Assembly (NCBI GenBank): GCA_041164825.1
Contig: JBEAOO010000200.1
Span: 1-53,045 of the forward strand
Reading direction: 5' to 3'
DNA: 53,045 bases
Origin: JBEAOO01 sp041164825
GTDB lineage: Bacteria; Pseudomonadota; Gammaproteobacteria; Burkholderiales; Burkholderiaceae_C
A program made the position numbers and the translations under genes. Below are positions 33,977-42,859 of the stretch, in pieces. The stretch's first letter is position 1; the number at the start of each line of letters is the position of its first letter. Under the pieces are notes generated by a model that was not told the origin of the DNA, made no database searches, and saw only the letters and a program-made list of their open reading frames with translations.

Positions 33977-35170
33977 ATGAGCGCCACCACATCAAGCCGC
34001 CCTTATCTCGCCCGCGAGGGCCGGCTGCCGCGCGATCTGCACGAGGTCACGGCGCCTTGGCTCACCGGTTTGCTGCAACACCGCTACCCCGGTGTCGCGG
34101 TGCGCGGCATGACCGTGGTGGAGCTCAAAAACAGCCACACCACCAAGCTGCGGCTGGCGCTTGAGCTCAACGAGGTGGGGGTGGCCGCGGGCATCCCGAC
34201 GCAGGTGTGCCTGAAGTCCAACTGGTCAGAGGGCTTTGAGAGCGGCGACATCTGCGAGCTCGAAGCGCGCTTTTATCACCTGATGCGCGAGCAATTGCAT
34301 GCCCCGGTGCCGGGCTCGTATTTCGTCGACTGGGACGGTGACGGCGGTGGCCGCGGCATCGTGGTGATGGAAGACCTGGGCGCCGCCGCGGGCCAGTTTG
34401 GCCACAGCACGCACCACCTGGGGGTTGACGGTGTGGCGCGTGGCCTCGAATCATTGGCGGTGCTGCATGGCGCCTTGTGGGACAGCCCGCTGCTGCCGGC
34501 GCAAACCTGGCTGCAGACCTCGATGGACACGCCCGTGGACACCGAGCAGCTGCGCCGCAACTGGAACTACATTGCGCTCAACCTGGCCAAGCCGAGCTAC
34601 CAAGCCGTGCTGCCGCGTTGGCTGTTCGAGACGCCCGAGCTGTTTGCCCACGCCTTTGACGAGCTGGCCCACTTTGCCCGCATCCAGCCCGGCCCGCACT
34701 GCCTGGTGCACGGCGACGCGCACCAGGGCAACAGTTTTTTGCGCGCCAACGGCGAGCGGGTCTGGCACGACTGGCAACTGGTGCGCCAGGGCCAGCCGTG
34801 GCGCGACGTCAGCTACTTCATGCTGGGCGCCTTGACGGTGGATGAGCGCCGCGCCTCGGCCGTTGACCTGATCCGCCACTACCGCGAGGCGCTGATCGCC
34901 ACCGGCGCACGCGACGTGCCCGACCCCGACGCCGCCTGGGCCCACTTTCGGCGCTGGCCCATCTACGGCCTGCAGGCTTGGCTGGGCAATGTCGATCAAT
35001 GGGGGCAGGGCGGTTTGCCGATGGTCGAGCGCTTCTGCGCAGCGGCTGAAGATTTGGGCGCGGTGCCGCTGCTCACCGGTGGCAAGCCACCGCGGCGCGC
35101 CGTGCGCCTGGGTGAGGGCGCGCGGCCGATCGCCTCGGGCTTGCGAGAGCTGCTGGGTCAGACGGGTTGA
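33977..35170 (+). CDS. Phosphotransferase (APH-like) family protein, canonical catalytic loop
   Basis: A 397-residue APH/CHK-type kinase-fold protein. It has KNSHTTKLRLAL in the N-lobe, VVMEDLGAAAGQF at the hinge, the intact Brenner motif VHGDAHQGNSF and the metal Asp in WHDWQLVRQGQPWRDVSYFM. It resembles the ecdysteroid/choline kinase-like branch. The substrate is unknown, but in the ferredoxin-dioxygenase operon it may phosphorylate a hydroxylated ring intermediate. It starts 78 bp after the dioxygenase gene. Confidence 0.87.
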   Translation: MSATTSSRPYLAREGRLPRDLHEVTAPWLTGLLQHRYPGVAVRGMTVVELKNSHTTKLRLALELNEVGVAAGIPTQVCLKSNWSEGFESGDICELEARFYHLMREQLHAPVPGSYFVDWDGDGGGRGIVVMEDLGAAAGQFGHSTHHLGVDGVARGLESLAVLHGALWDSPLLPAQTWLQTSMDTPVDTEQLRRNWNYIALNLAKPSYQAVLPRWLFETPELFAHAFDELAHFARIQPGPHCLVHGDAHQGNSFLRANGERVWHDWQLVRQGQPWRDVSYFMLGALTVDERRASAVDLIRHYREALIATGARDVPDPDAAWAHFRRWPIYGLQAWLGNVDQWGQGGLPMVERFCAAAEDLGAVPLLTGGKPPRRAVRLGEGARPIASGLRELLGQTG

Positions 35171-35209
35171 ATGGCCGGTGACCCTGTCTGGCGCACCCCG
35201 AATCGGTGG

Positions 35210-35480
35210 CGGCACATGCCACGATGACGCATGCCGCGGTGCTTGCAGGGGGCGGTGATAGGCCGGGCTGATGTGCGCAGGTAGAGGAGGCGGGCCGCGC
35301 AGCGGGGCCGGGGGACACGGAGCACATCAGCCCGGCCTATCGCCGCCCACGCGCCGCCCACGCGCCTATCCTCGAACGGCCTCGAACGGGAAGCGGCGGC
35401 AATCCACATGCGACAACTCGCGGCGCAAACAGCCCTTGCCGCCTGCTGCACTCTTCATGCCGTTGAACCCGAAGGCGTGC
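35210..35480. repeat. Intergenic hairpin repeat, full copy in reverse orientation
   Basis: Arms 35251-35276 and 35322-35347 pair over 26 bp with one G-T pair; the inner 20 bp are perfect. The 45-nt loop is the reverse complement type, containing GGGGGACACGGA and GCAGGTAGAGGAGG. Downstream are CTCGAACGGGAAGC and the right-hand module with CCCTTGCCGCCTGC and GTTGAACCCGAAGGC. It fills the gap between the convergent kinase and phosphatase genes (35171-35481). Confidence 0.78.
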
Positions 35481-35481
35481 T

Positions 35482-36321
35482 TCAGTCCCCGCCCTCGTGG
35501 CAGTCGGCGGGTTCGAGCAACCGTTGGCGCAGTGTGGCCAAGCCGTCGGCGCCAATGCCCAACACCGCCTCCACATAGCCCCGCACCGAGCCATGTCGCG
35601 CCTCCACCGCCCTGAGCGCGCTTTGCAGGTAAGCCGGATGGCAGCTCAGCAACGGTGCCCGCAACTCGGGCGACATCGCGCGGATGAATGAGAAGCCGGC
35701 GGCGTCTGACGGGCCTGCAGCGGCTGCGTCGGGAGGTGCCGCCACCAGCGCCTGTACATCGAGGCATTGCGTGGTCAACAGGTAGTCGGCCATCACCACC
35801 GGCTCGGGCACATCCAGCGCGCGCAAGATCAGCGCGGCCAAGGTGCCGGTGCGGTCTTTGCCGGCGGTGCAGTGAAACACCAGCGGCAAGCGGCCGTCGA
35901 TCAGGTGCCGAAATGCGCTGCCATAGGCCTCGGCAAAGTGCCAGGGCATCTCGCGGTAGGTGGCGGCCAGCGCGTCTTGCACATGCTGTGGCGTGGCGCC
36001 GGGCGCCGATGCGGCGGTGCGCAAGGCGTGGTGGTCCGCCGCGTATTCCCAGCCGTGGTGCGCTGCAGCCCAGCCTGCCACCGAGGGCTCGCGCGAGCGC
36101 TCTGCGGGCGTTCGCAGGTCACACACCACCTGAATGCTCCGGGTCGCCAACTGCGCCACGTCTTCGGCCGTCAATGCCGAGAGCTTTCCCGAGCGGTACA
36201 GCACCCGCCAGCGCACCCGCTGGCCATCGGCCGTGCGGTAGCCGCCCAGATCGCGGAAGTTGTGGCCGCCGGCCAGGGGCAGCAGGCGGTTTGGCAGGTC
36301 AGCTGGCGTGGCGGCGGGCAT
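35482..36321 (-). CDS. Tyrosine/serine protein phosphatase (LipA/MptpB-like)
   Basis: A 279-residue phosphatase. The N-terminal signature NFRDLGGYRT and VLYRSGKLSALTAED are typical of the Y_phosphatase3 family. The P-loop is HCTAGKDRTG with nucleophile C151, and the conserved CDLRTPAE supplies the Asp region. Relatives dephosphorylate phosphotyrosine, phosphoserine or phosphoinositides. No signal peptide is seen. It is 21 bp after an SDR gene, in a three-gene minus-strand operon starting at 37947; the reason for this pairing is unclear. Confidence 0.9.
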   Translation of the reverse strand: MPAATPADLPNRLLPLAGGHNFRDLGGYRTADGQRVRWRVLYRSGKLSALTAEDVAQLATRSIQVVCDLRTPAERSREPSVAGWAAAHHGWEYAADHHALRTAASAPGATPQHVQDALAATYREMPWHFAEAYGSAFRHLIDGRLPLVFHCTAGKDRTGTLAALILRALDVPEPVVMADYLLTTQCLDVQALVAAPPDAAAAGPSDAAGFSFIRAMSPELRAPLLSCHPAYLQSALRAVEARHGSVRGYVEAVLGIGADGLATLRQRLLEPADCHEGGD

Positions 36322-36342
36322 GGCGATCGCCTTTCAAGCCGT

Positions 36343-37065
36343 TCACGCCATCTCTGACGACGACACCAGCATCAGCCGCGCCACGTTGGCCCGCGCTGGC
36401 TGCTCCAGCATGAAGCGCACGGCGGCGGCCACGTCGCCCGGTGCCAGCGCGTGGCTCATGTCGGCCTTCACCGCTTGGCCGCGGGCGCGTTGGCCGTCGA
36501 AAATCTCGGTGTCGGTGGTGCCCGGTGCGATCGAGCCCACCCGCACGCCGCTGCCTTTGAGCTCCACCCGCAGCGCGGTGGTGAAGATTTCCAGCGCCTG
36601 CTTCAGCCCGGCATAGGCGGCCATCGAGGTGTGGCTCATGTAGGCCCCCAGGCTCGACACATTGATGATCGCGCCCGCGCCCTGCGCCTTCAGCACGCGC
36701 GCAAACACACAGGCCGCGCGCACCGGGGCGTCGAAGTTCACGCGCGTCATCTGCGCCAGCGCGTCGAGGTCGAGCGTCTCCAGTGGGCCGGCCACCACCA
36801 TGCCGGCGTTGTTGATGAGGCCATCGACGCGGCCAAAGCGGGTCAGCGCCAGATCGAGCAGGGCCTGCGCCGTGGCCGGGTCGTCAATGGCGGCGGCCAG
36901 CTTGACGGCGGGGCTCGGCAGGCTGGCGCAGAGCCATGTGAGTCGGTCGTCGCGCCGCGCCGTCACCACCAGGCGGGCGCCGGCCGCGCTCAGTTCGCGT
37001 GCAATCGCTTCACCAATGCCCGACGACGCGCCGGTGACTACAAACACCTTGTCGTGCAGGCTCAT
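36343..37065 (-). CDS. Short-chain dehydrogenase/reductase (classical)
   Basis: A 240-residue SDR with TGASSGIGEAIA, NNAG (in LINNAGMVV), NVSSLGA with the catalytic Ser, and YAGLK as the Tyr-x3-Lys pair. VVTARRDD after beta2 indicates NADP(H). It resembles YdfG/clavulanate dehydrogenase-like SDRs. It lies 12 bp after the preceding SDR gene, so both are probably expressed together. Substrate unknown. Confidence 0.93.
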   Translation of the reverse strand: MSLHDKVFVVTGASSGIGEAIARELSAAGARLVVTARRDDRLTWLCASLPSPAVKLAAAIDDPATAQALLDLALTRFGRVDGLINNAGMVVAGPLETLDLDALAQMTRVNFDAPVRAACVFARVLKAQGAGAIINVSSLGAYMSHTSMAAYAGLKQALEIFTTALRVELKGSGVRVGSIAPGTTDTEIFDGQRARGQAVKADMSHALAPGDVAAAVRFMLEQPARANVARLMLVSSSEMA

Positions 37066-37077
37066 GGCGGGCTCGGC

Positions 37078-37947
37078 TCAGTGGTTGCTCGGCGAGGGGG
37101 TGTCAGGCGCGGCGGCCAAACGCGCGCTCATCTCGGCATGGAAATCGCGCTTGAGCGTCGGGTAATAGGCAATCTGCCCGCCCATGCCGCCGGCAATGTC
37201 GATCGAAGCGGCGCTGATGAAGCTGGCGTAGTCGCTCGACAAAAAGAGCGCCATGCCGGCCACGTCTTCGGGCTTGCCAAAGCGACCCAGCGGCACCACC
37301 TTCAGCACCATTGCATCAAACTCGGCGCGCGGCGTGCCGGCGGGCATTTCGCGGTAGTGGCGGTCCCACTGGCCGGTGTCGATCCAGCCCATGTTGAGCG
37401 TGTTGACGAGGATGTTGTCTTTGGGCAGCGACATGCCCAGCGACTTGGCCATCGCGATGCAGGCCGCCCGGTTGGCCACCGAGGGGATGCCGTCGGGCGT
37501 GATCTGCGTGCCGGCCAGCGCGTTGATCTCGACAATGCGGCCCCAGCGCTGTTGGCGCATGTGCGGCACCACGGCCTGGATGAAGCGGAAGTGGCCCATC
37601 TGCAGCACATTGGCGTGCTCCAAAATTTGCTCGGGCGTGAGTGTTTCGAGGTTGCCGCCGCGGCCCTGGCCGGCGTTGTTGATCAGCACGTCGACCCCGC
37701 CCCAGGCGGTGGCAATCTCGTCCACAAAGGCCTTCACGCCGGCGGTGTCGGTGACGTCAACGGCGCGGGCGATCACGGCCTGGGCCTGGAGCGCCAGCTC
37801 ATCGGCCACGACGGTCAACTCGGGCAGGCTGCGCGCGCAGATGGCCACGCGGGCGCCCTCGGCCGCAAAGGCCCGGGCAATGGCGCGGCCAATGCCGCGG
37901 GAGGCGCCGGTGATGATCACCCGCTTGTCGCTGAGGTCGATGTGCAT
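37078..37947 (-). CDS. SDR family oxidoreductase with altered active site
   Basis: A 289-residue SDR. The cofactor motif TGASRGIGRAIA and LINNAGQG are normal, and the C-terminal glycine-rich DIAGGMGGQ is present. The catalytic region reads EINALAGTQ, then SVANRAA where Tyr-x3-Lys is expected, so the usual Ser-Tyr-Lys triad is not visible. The start at 37947 has AGGAGA. It is the first gene of the SDR-SDR-phosphatase operon. It could be a divergent enzyme or a non-catalytic partner. Confidence 0.9.
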   Translation of the reverse strand: MHIDLSDKRVIITGASRGIGRAIARAFAAEGARVAICARSLPELTVVADELALQAQAVIARAVDVTDTAGVKAFVDEIATAWGGVDVLINNAGQGRGGNLETLTPEQILEHANVLQMGHFRFIQAVVPHMRQQRWGRIVEINALAGTQITPDGIPSVANRAACIAMAKSLGMSLPKDNILVNTLNMGWIDTGQWDRHYREMPAGTPRAEFDAMVLKVVPLGRFGKPEDVAGMALFLSSDYASFISAASIDIAGGMGGQIAYYPTLKRDFHAEMSARLAAAPDTPSPSNH

Positions 37948-38034
37948 GGAGTCTCCTGGTGGGCGGTGTGCCACGGGCACCCGCTGTTGTCGTTCTTTTA
38001 TTCTAGACAGTAATGTGAAAAATGTTCACTAACT
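37948..38034. promoter_or_regulatory. Short AT-rich promoter region with GTGAA-N5-TTCAC dyad
   Basis: Upstream of the SDR operon, GTGAA and TTCAC pair around AAATG (38015-38029), flanked by AGT and ACT. It touches the LysR stop codon. A LysR or other dimer could bind here; no evidence beyond symmetry. Confidence 0.35.
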
Positions 38035-38985
38035 GGCCTCGTCGTCGGTGGGGTCGGTGGCCGCGCCGAGGGCCGACATGGCCAAGAAGTCGCGAAACGC
38101 CAGCGCGCACGGGCTGAGCGGGTGGTCTCGGCGCCAGGCCAGGCCCACCTCCATCACCGGCAGGTGCGCGTCCAGCGGCAGCGCATGGATGCGCCGGCCG
38201 TCGAGCGACCAGGGGCGAAACACCATGTCCGACAAGATGGTGATGCCCAGGCCCAGCGCCACCATTTCGCGCAGCGCCTCCATCGATGAGGTGCGGATCA
38301 GCGAAGCCGGCTTGAGGCCCGCATCGCGCCAGTAGCGCAGCGCGTTGCCGGCGGCGTCATCCATCATGGGCAAGATGTAGGGGTGGCGTGACACCTCGGC
38401 CCACGACACCGAGCCCTGGCCCGTCAACGCGTGGTGTGAGGCCACCCACAGTTGGCGCCGCGAGCGCGCCAGCACCTGGGTGTGAAAGCGCTGCGGCTCG
38501 TGCAGGTTAGACAGCAGCACGGCGGCCAGCTCCATGCGCCCGTTGAGCAAGCCGCGCTCGATGGCGGGGCGCGGCAGCTCCACCGGCACGATCTCGATCA
38601 GCGGAAACAGCTTGCGAAAACGCGCCACCGCCGGCAGCAAAAAATAGCCCTGCACGGTGTAGCTGGCGGCCAGCTCCAGCCGGCCACTGACATCGGTGCG
38701 GCTGTGAAATGGAAACCGCGCCGCCTCGGCCGCGGCCTGCAACACCGCCTGCGCTTGCTGCAAAAAGGCGTGGCCTTCGTGGGTGAGCGTCACGCCGCTG
38801 CGGCCGCGCTCAAACAGCGCCGCGCCCAGCAGGCGCTCCAGCTCGGCAATCGACAGCGTCATGGCCGATTGCGAGATGTTGGACTCGGCCGCGGCGAGCG
38901 ACAGTTGCCCGGTGCGCGCCGCGGCCACGAAGTAATGCAGCTGGCGCAGCGTGAAGCGCGGTGCAGTAGGAAGGCCGGTTGACAT
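38029..38985 (-). CDS. LysR family transcriptional regulator
   Basis: A 318-residue LTTR. The N-terminal winged HTH (FTLRQLHYFVAAARTGQLS, AAAESNISQSAMTLSIAELE, LLGAALFERG) is textbook, followed by a PBP2-like effector domain. The ATG at 38985 is chosen because family similarity begins a few residues later. It is divergent from the large oxidoreductase gene at 39080, with a dyad between them, and probably controls that gene or the SDR operon downstream. Confidence 0.93.
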   Translation of the reverse strand: MSTGLPTAPRFTLRQLHYFVAAARTGQLSLAAAESNISQSAMTLSIAELERLLGAALFERGRSGVTLTHEGHAFLQQAQAVLQAAAEAARFPFHSRTDVSGRLELAASYTVQGYFLLPAVARFRKLFPLIEIVPVELPRPAIERGLLNGRMELAAVLLSNLHEPQRFHTQVLARSRRQLWVASHHALTGQGSVSWAEVSRHPYILPMMDDAAGNALRYWRDAGLKPASLIRTSSMEALREMVALGLGITILSDMVFRPWSLDGRRIHALPLDAHLPVMEVGLAWRRDHPLSPCALAFRDFLAMSALGAATDPTDDEAS

Positions 38986-39040
38986 GAGTAAAACCAATGG
39001 CTGCTGCGGAAAATTGAATTCGACTATGCCTGAGAAATAA

Positions 39041-39059
39041 ACACAATACTGTTTTGTGT
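39041..39059. promoter_or_regulatory. Dyad between LysR and oxidoreductase genes, candidate LysR operator
   Basis: ACACAA (39041-39046) and TTGTGT (39054-39059) form a 19-bp symmetric site in the 94-bp divergent gap. LysR sites typically have T-N11-A symmetry at such positions. The end bases ACAC...GTGT and the span match the IclR-type dyads at 31514 and 32641, perhaps by chance. Confidence 0.45.
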
Positions 39060-39079
39060 CTACATGCAGGCCCAAGCCG

Positions 39080-42000
39080 ATGACCTCCCCTGTTCGACTG
39101 AGCGACAAATACGAGCTGCCCGCCGGCCGCGTCTTCATGACCGGCACTCAGGCAATCTTGCGCATGCTGTTGTCGCAACAAGCGCGCGACGAGGCGGCGG
39201 GCCTGAACACCGAAGGTTTTGTGTCGGGCTACCGCGGCTCGCCGCTGGGTGGGGTCGACCAAGAGCTGTGGAAGAACAAGACACTGCTCACGCAACGCAA
39301 GATCCGCTTCGAGCCCGGCCTCAATGAGGAGCTGGCGGCCACAGCGGTGTGGGGCACGCAGATGGTCAATCTCGACCCCAAGGTGCGGGTCGATGGCGTG
39401 TTTGCGCTCTGGTACGGCAAGGGGCCGGGCGTGGACCGCAGCGGCGATGTGTTCAAACACGGCAACCTGGCCGGTTGCTCCAAAAACGGCGGTGTGCTGC
39501 TGCTGGTGGGCGATGACCATGCGTGCAAGTCGTCGTCGCTGCCGCACCAGAGCGAGCATGCCTTGATTGCCGCGATGGTGCCGGTGCTGGCGCCGGCCGG
39601 GCTCAACGAGTTCATTGAGTTGGGCCTGCACGGCTATGCGATGTCGCGCTACTCGGGCTGCTGGGTCGGCTTCAAGGTGATCAGCGACACGGTGGAGTCG
39701 TCGGGCTCGATCGAGATCGACCCGATGGCGGTGGAGATTCGCATCCCCGACACCTACCCGATCCCGGCCGACGGCTTCTCGATCCGCTGGCCCGATCCGC
39801 CACTGGTGCAAGAAAACCGCCTGCAGCGCGAGCGCCTCTACGCGCTGCTCGAATACGTGCGCCTGAACCGCCTCAACCGCCAAGACTGGCACGCGCCGCA
39901 GGCCAAGCTGGGCATCGCCACCGCGGGCAAAAGCTACCTCGATGTACGCGAGGCGCTGGCGCTGCTGGGGCTGGATAAAGCCGCTGCCTCAGCGCTGGGC
40001 CTGCGCCTGCTGAAGATTGGCGTGGTGTGGCCGCTGGAGCCGCAGTGCATTGTCGAATTTGCGCAGGGGCTGGACGAGATCTTGGTGGTGGAAGAAAAAC
40101 GCCAGGTGCTCGAATACCAAATCAAGGAGCACCTCTACAACGAGCCGGTGCGGCCGCGCGTGGTGGGCAAATACGACGAAGCCGGTGAGTGGGTGAAGGT
40201 GCCGAGCCGCGGCATTTTGTTGTCGCCCAATGGCGAGTTGTCGCCGGGGCAGATTGCCGATGTGATCGCGATGCGCCTGCTCAAGGTGTTTGGCGATGCG
40301 GTGCTGCCCGAGGGCGTGCGGGCGTGGTTGCTGGCCGGTGCCGCCTGCGGCGCGGCCGCTGCCAAGGCCGACCCGAGCTTGCCGCAACGCGTGCCGTATT
40401 ACTGCGCCGGCTGCCCGCACAACACCAGCACCAAGGTGCCCGAGGGCTCGCGTGCGTTGGCTGGCATCGGCTGCCATTACCTGGTGTTGGGCATGGAGCG
40501 CCGCACCGAGACCTTCAGCCAAATGGGCGGCGAGGGTGTCACCTGGATCGGCCAGGCGCCCTACACCGACACGCCGCATGTGTTCGTCAACCTGGGCGAC
40601 GGCACCTACATGCACTCGGGCTCGCTGGCCATCCGCGCGGCGGTGGCGGCGGGCATCAACATCACCTACAAAATCCTCGTCAACGACGCGGTGGCGATGA
40701 CCGGCGGACAACCGGTGGAGGGTGCGCCCAGCGTGCCGCAAATCTTGCAGCAGCTGGCGGCCGAAGGCGTGCGCGAGCTGCACCTGGTGAGCGACGAGCC
40801 CGAGCAGTTCAGCGGTGTGCGCGACCTGCCTGCCGGCACCCACGTGGCGCACCGCGACACGATGGACGCGCTGCAGCTGCGCATCCGCGAGCACCAGGGC
40901 GTGTCGGCCATCGTCTACGTGCAAACCTGCGCCACCGAGAAGCGCCGCCGCCGCAAGCAAAAAAAGCTGATCGATCCGCCGCGCCGCACCGTCATCAACG
41001 AGGCCGTGTGTGAGGGCTGTGGCGATTGCGGCGTGCAGTCGAACTGCGTGTCGATCTTGCCGCTCGAAACCGAACTGGGCCGCAAGCGCACCATCGACCA
41101 AAGCTCGTGCAACAAAGATTTTTCGTGTGTGAAGGGCTTCTGCCCGAGCTTCGTTACCGTGGAAGGCGCCGAGTTGCGCAAGCCCACCCGCCGCGCGGTG
41201 AAGACGCCAAGCGACTTGCCCGCGCCGCTGCTGCCCACGCTGCACAGCCTGGCCGGGCCCTACAACATCCTGGTCACCGGCATCGGCGGCACGGGCGTGG
41301 TGACGATTGGCGCCATCTTGGGCATGGCGGCGCACATCGAGGGCCGGGCCGTGCGTGTGCTCGACATGGCGGGCCTGGCGCAAAAGGGCGGGGCGGTGAT
41401 GTCGCATGTGCGGCTGGCCGCTCGCGCCGAGCAACTGCACGCCTCGCGGGTGCCGCGCGCCCACGCTGATTTGCTGCTCGGCTGCGACCTGATGGGCAGC
41501 GCCGCCGGTGACCCGCTCTCGGCGCTGTCGCAACAGCGCTCGCGGGCGCTGATGAACACCGACGTGGCGCCCACCGGCGCCTTCACCCGCAACCCCGATT
41601 GGCAAGCGTCGCCCGAGGGCTTGCTGGCGCGGGTGACGGGCGCCGCCCACGAGGTGGTGTCGCTGGACGCCACGCGCATCGCCACCGCGCTGCTCGGCGA
41701 CGCCGTGGCCACCAACATGTTCATGCTCGGCCACGCGTGGCAAAAGGGCTGGATTCCGCTGGCCGAGGCCTCGCTGGTGCAGGCCATTGAGCTCAACGGC
41801 ACGGCCGTGCCGATGAACCTGCAAGCCTTCGCCTGGGGCCGCCAGGCCGCGCTCGATCTGGAGGCCGTGCGCACCGCGGCGGGGCTGACGACGCAGCAAG
41901 TGGTGGTGTTGCTGCCCAACCGTTTGCCTGCGCTCGAACACCTGATGGCCGATCGCACCCAGCGCTTGACCGACTACCAGAATCCGGCCTACGCCGCACG

Positions 42001-42586
42001 CTATGAGCGCTTCGTGCGCCGGGTTGCCGTGGCCGAGCACCAGCGCACGGGAGGCGACCGCTTCAGCCGTGAAGTGGCGGTGAGCCTCTACAAGCTGATG
42101 GCCTACAAGGACGAATACGAGGTGGCGCGGCTGCATGTGGCGTCCGGCTTTTTCGAGCGCATCAAGGCACAGTTTGAGGGTGATTTGAGCCTGCGGTTTC
42201 ACCTGGCGCCGCCGCTGTTGGCCCGGCGTGATGCCCACGGCCACCTGATCAAAAAGGCTTACGGCCCGTGGGTGGCCACCGCCTTCAAGTGGCTGGCGCG
42301 CGGCCGCGTGCTGCGCGGCAGTGCGCTCGATGTGTTTGGCCACACGGCCGAGCGGCGCGGCGAGCGCGCGGCCATCGTGGCCTTTGAGGCGCTGGTGAGC
42401 GAGCTCGCCGGCCAGCTGGATGCACCGCGTTTGCCGCTGGCCATTGAGCTGGCGCGGCTGCCGCAATCGGTGCGCGGCTTTGGCCACGTCAAAGAGCGCA
42501 ACGCGGCTGAGGCGCAGGCCAAACAGGCTGCGTTGCTGGCGCGCTTCCACGGCCCGGCTGAGGCGCTGCTGCGCGCGGCGGCCTGA
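39080..42586 (+). CDS. Fused indolepyruvate ferredoxin oxidoreductase family protein (2-oxoacid:ferredoxin oxidoreductase)
   Basis: A single chain of 1168 residues. Domain order: pyrimidine-binding TPP domain (1 to about 400, FVSGYRGSPLGGVDQEL); TPP/Mg domain with NLGDGTYMHSG at about 505 and an ND/VAMTGGQP site; a Cys-rich region at about 644-680 (CEGCGDCG, CNKDFSC, GFCPSF); a gamma domain from about 730 (TGIGGTGVVTIGAILG); and a C-terminal DUF6537-like region. It should oxidatively decarboxylate an aryl- or ring-bearing 2-oxoacid to acyl-CoA and reduce ferredoxin. A GTG at 39056 would be a longer start, but it overlaps the dyad. EtfBA follow 273 bp downstream. Confidence 0.93.
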   Translation: MTSPVRLSDKYELPAGRVFMTGTQAILRMLLSQQARDEAAGLNTEGFVSGYRGSPLGGVDQELWKNKTLLTQRKIRFEPGLNEELAATAVWGTQMVNLDPKVRVDGVFALWYGKGPGVDRSGDVFKHGNLAGCSKNGGVLLLVGDDHACKSSSLPHQSEHALIAAMVPVLAPAGLNEFIELGLHGYAMSRYSGCWVGFKVISDTVESSGSIEIDPMAVEIRIPDTYPIPADGFSIRWPDPPLVQENRLQRERLYALLEYVRLNRLNRQDWHAPQAKLGIATAGKSYLDVREALALLGLDKAAASALGLRLLKIGVVWPLEPQCIVEFAQGLDEILVVEEKRQVLEYQIKEHLYNEPVRPRVVGKYDEAGEWVKVPSRGILLSPNGELSPGQIADVIAMRLLKVFGDAVLPEGVRAWLLAGAACGAAAAKADPSLPQRVPYYCAGCPHNTSTKVPEGSRALAGIGCHYLVLGMERRTETFSQMGGEGVTWIGQAPYTDTPHVFVNLGDGTYMHSGSLAIRAAVAAGINITYKILVNDAVAMTGGQPVEGAPSVPQILQQLAAEGVRELHLVSDEPEQFSGVRDLPAGTHVAHRDTMDALQLRIREHQGVSAIVYVQTCATEKRRRRKQKKLIDPPRRTVINEAVCEGCGDCGVQSNCVSILPLETELGRKRTIDQSSCNKDFSCVKGFCPSFVTVEGAELRKPTRRAVKTPSDLPAPLLPTLHSLAGPYNILVTGIGGTGVVTIGAILGMAAHIEGRAVRVLDMAGLAQKGGAVMSHVRLAARAEQLHASRVPRAHADLLLGCDLMGSAAGDPLSALSQQRSRALMNTDVAPTGAFTRNPDWQASPEGLLARVTGAAHEVVSLDATRIATALLGDAVATNMFMLGHAWQKGWIPLAEASLVQAIELNGTAVPMNLQAFAWGRQAALDLEAVRTAAGLTTQQVVVLLPNRLPALEHLMADRTQRLTDYQNPAYAARYERFVRRVAVAEHQRTGGDRFSREVAVSLYKLMAYKDEYEVARLHVASGFFERIKAQFEGDLSLRFHLAPPLLARRDAHGHLIKKAYGPWVATAFKWLARGRVLRGSALDVFGHTAERRGERAAIVAFEALVSELAGQLDAPRLPLAIELARLPQSVRGFGHVKERNAAEAQAKQAALLARFHGPAEALLRAAA

Positions 42587-42859
42587 GCGCGCTGCGGATC
42601 TGTTCATCCACCGGGTCGCTGAGATGGCTTTGCTGCGTGAATGCTTGTTTGAGTTGCGTTGCCGTGAAGCGCGGGTTGTGGCCGCCACGGTGCCTGTGGC
42701 CGGCCTGAGCCACACGCCATGCGGTGGCGCGCCATCACAGGTGATGGCCTTGCCCGCCTGGGTGAGTGCCGCACCAGATCACTTGCAGGGGCGCCGCCCT
42801 TGCCCCATTCCCTTCTCAATGCCCGGCGCCATCGCTGCGCCTACTTTTCGGAGAACGTC
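42587..42859. promoter_or_regulatory. Gap before etfB with an 18-bp palindrome (42731-42748)
   Basis: No gene is seen in these 273 bases. GCCATCAC and GTGATGGC form perfect 8-bp arms around AG, 112 bp upstream of the etfB start. A clear sigma70 promoter is not visible. CGGAG at 42849-42853 is the etfB ribosome site. Confidence 0.4.

Noticed and set aside
39989..42715. Very long open frame antisense to the 2-oxoacid oxidoreductase gene
   Set aside because: Its His/Arg/Gln-rich translation has no recognisable family, while the plus strand carries a complete conserved protein. It is a by-product of high GC content; the same holds for the frame at 8485-10458 opposite the molybdopterin gene.
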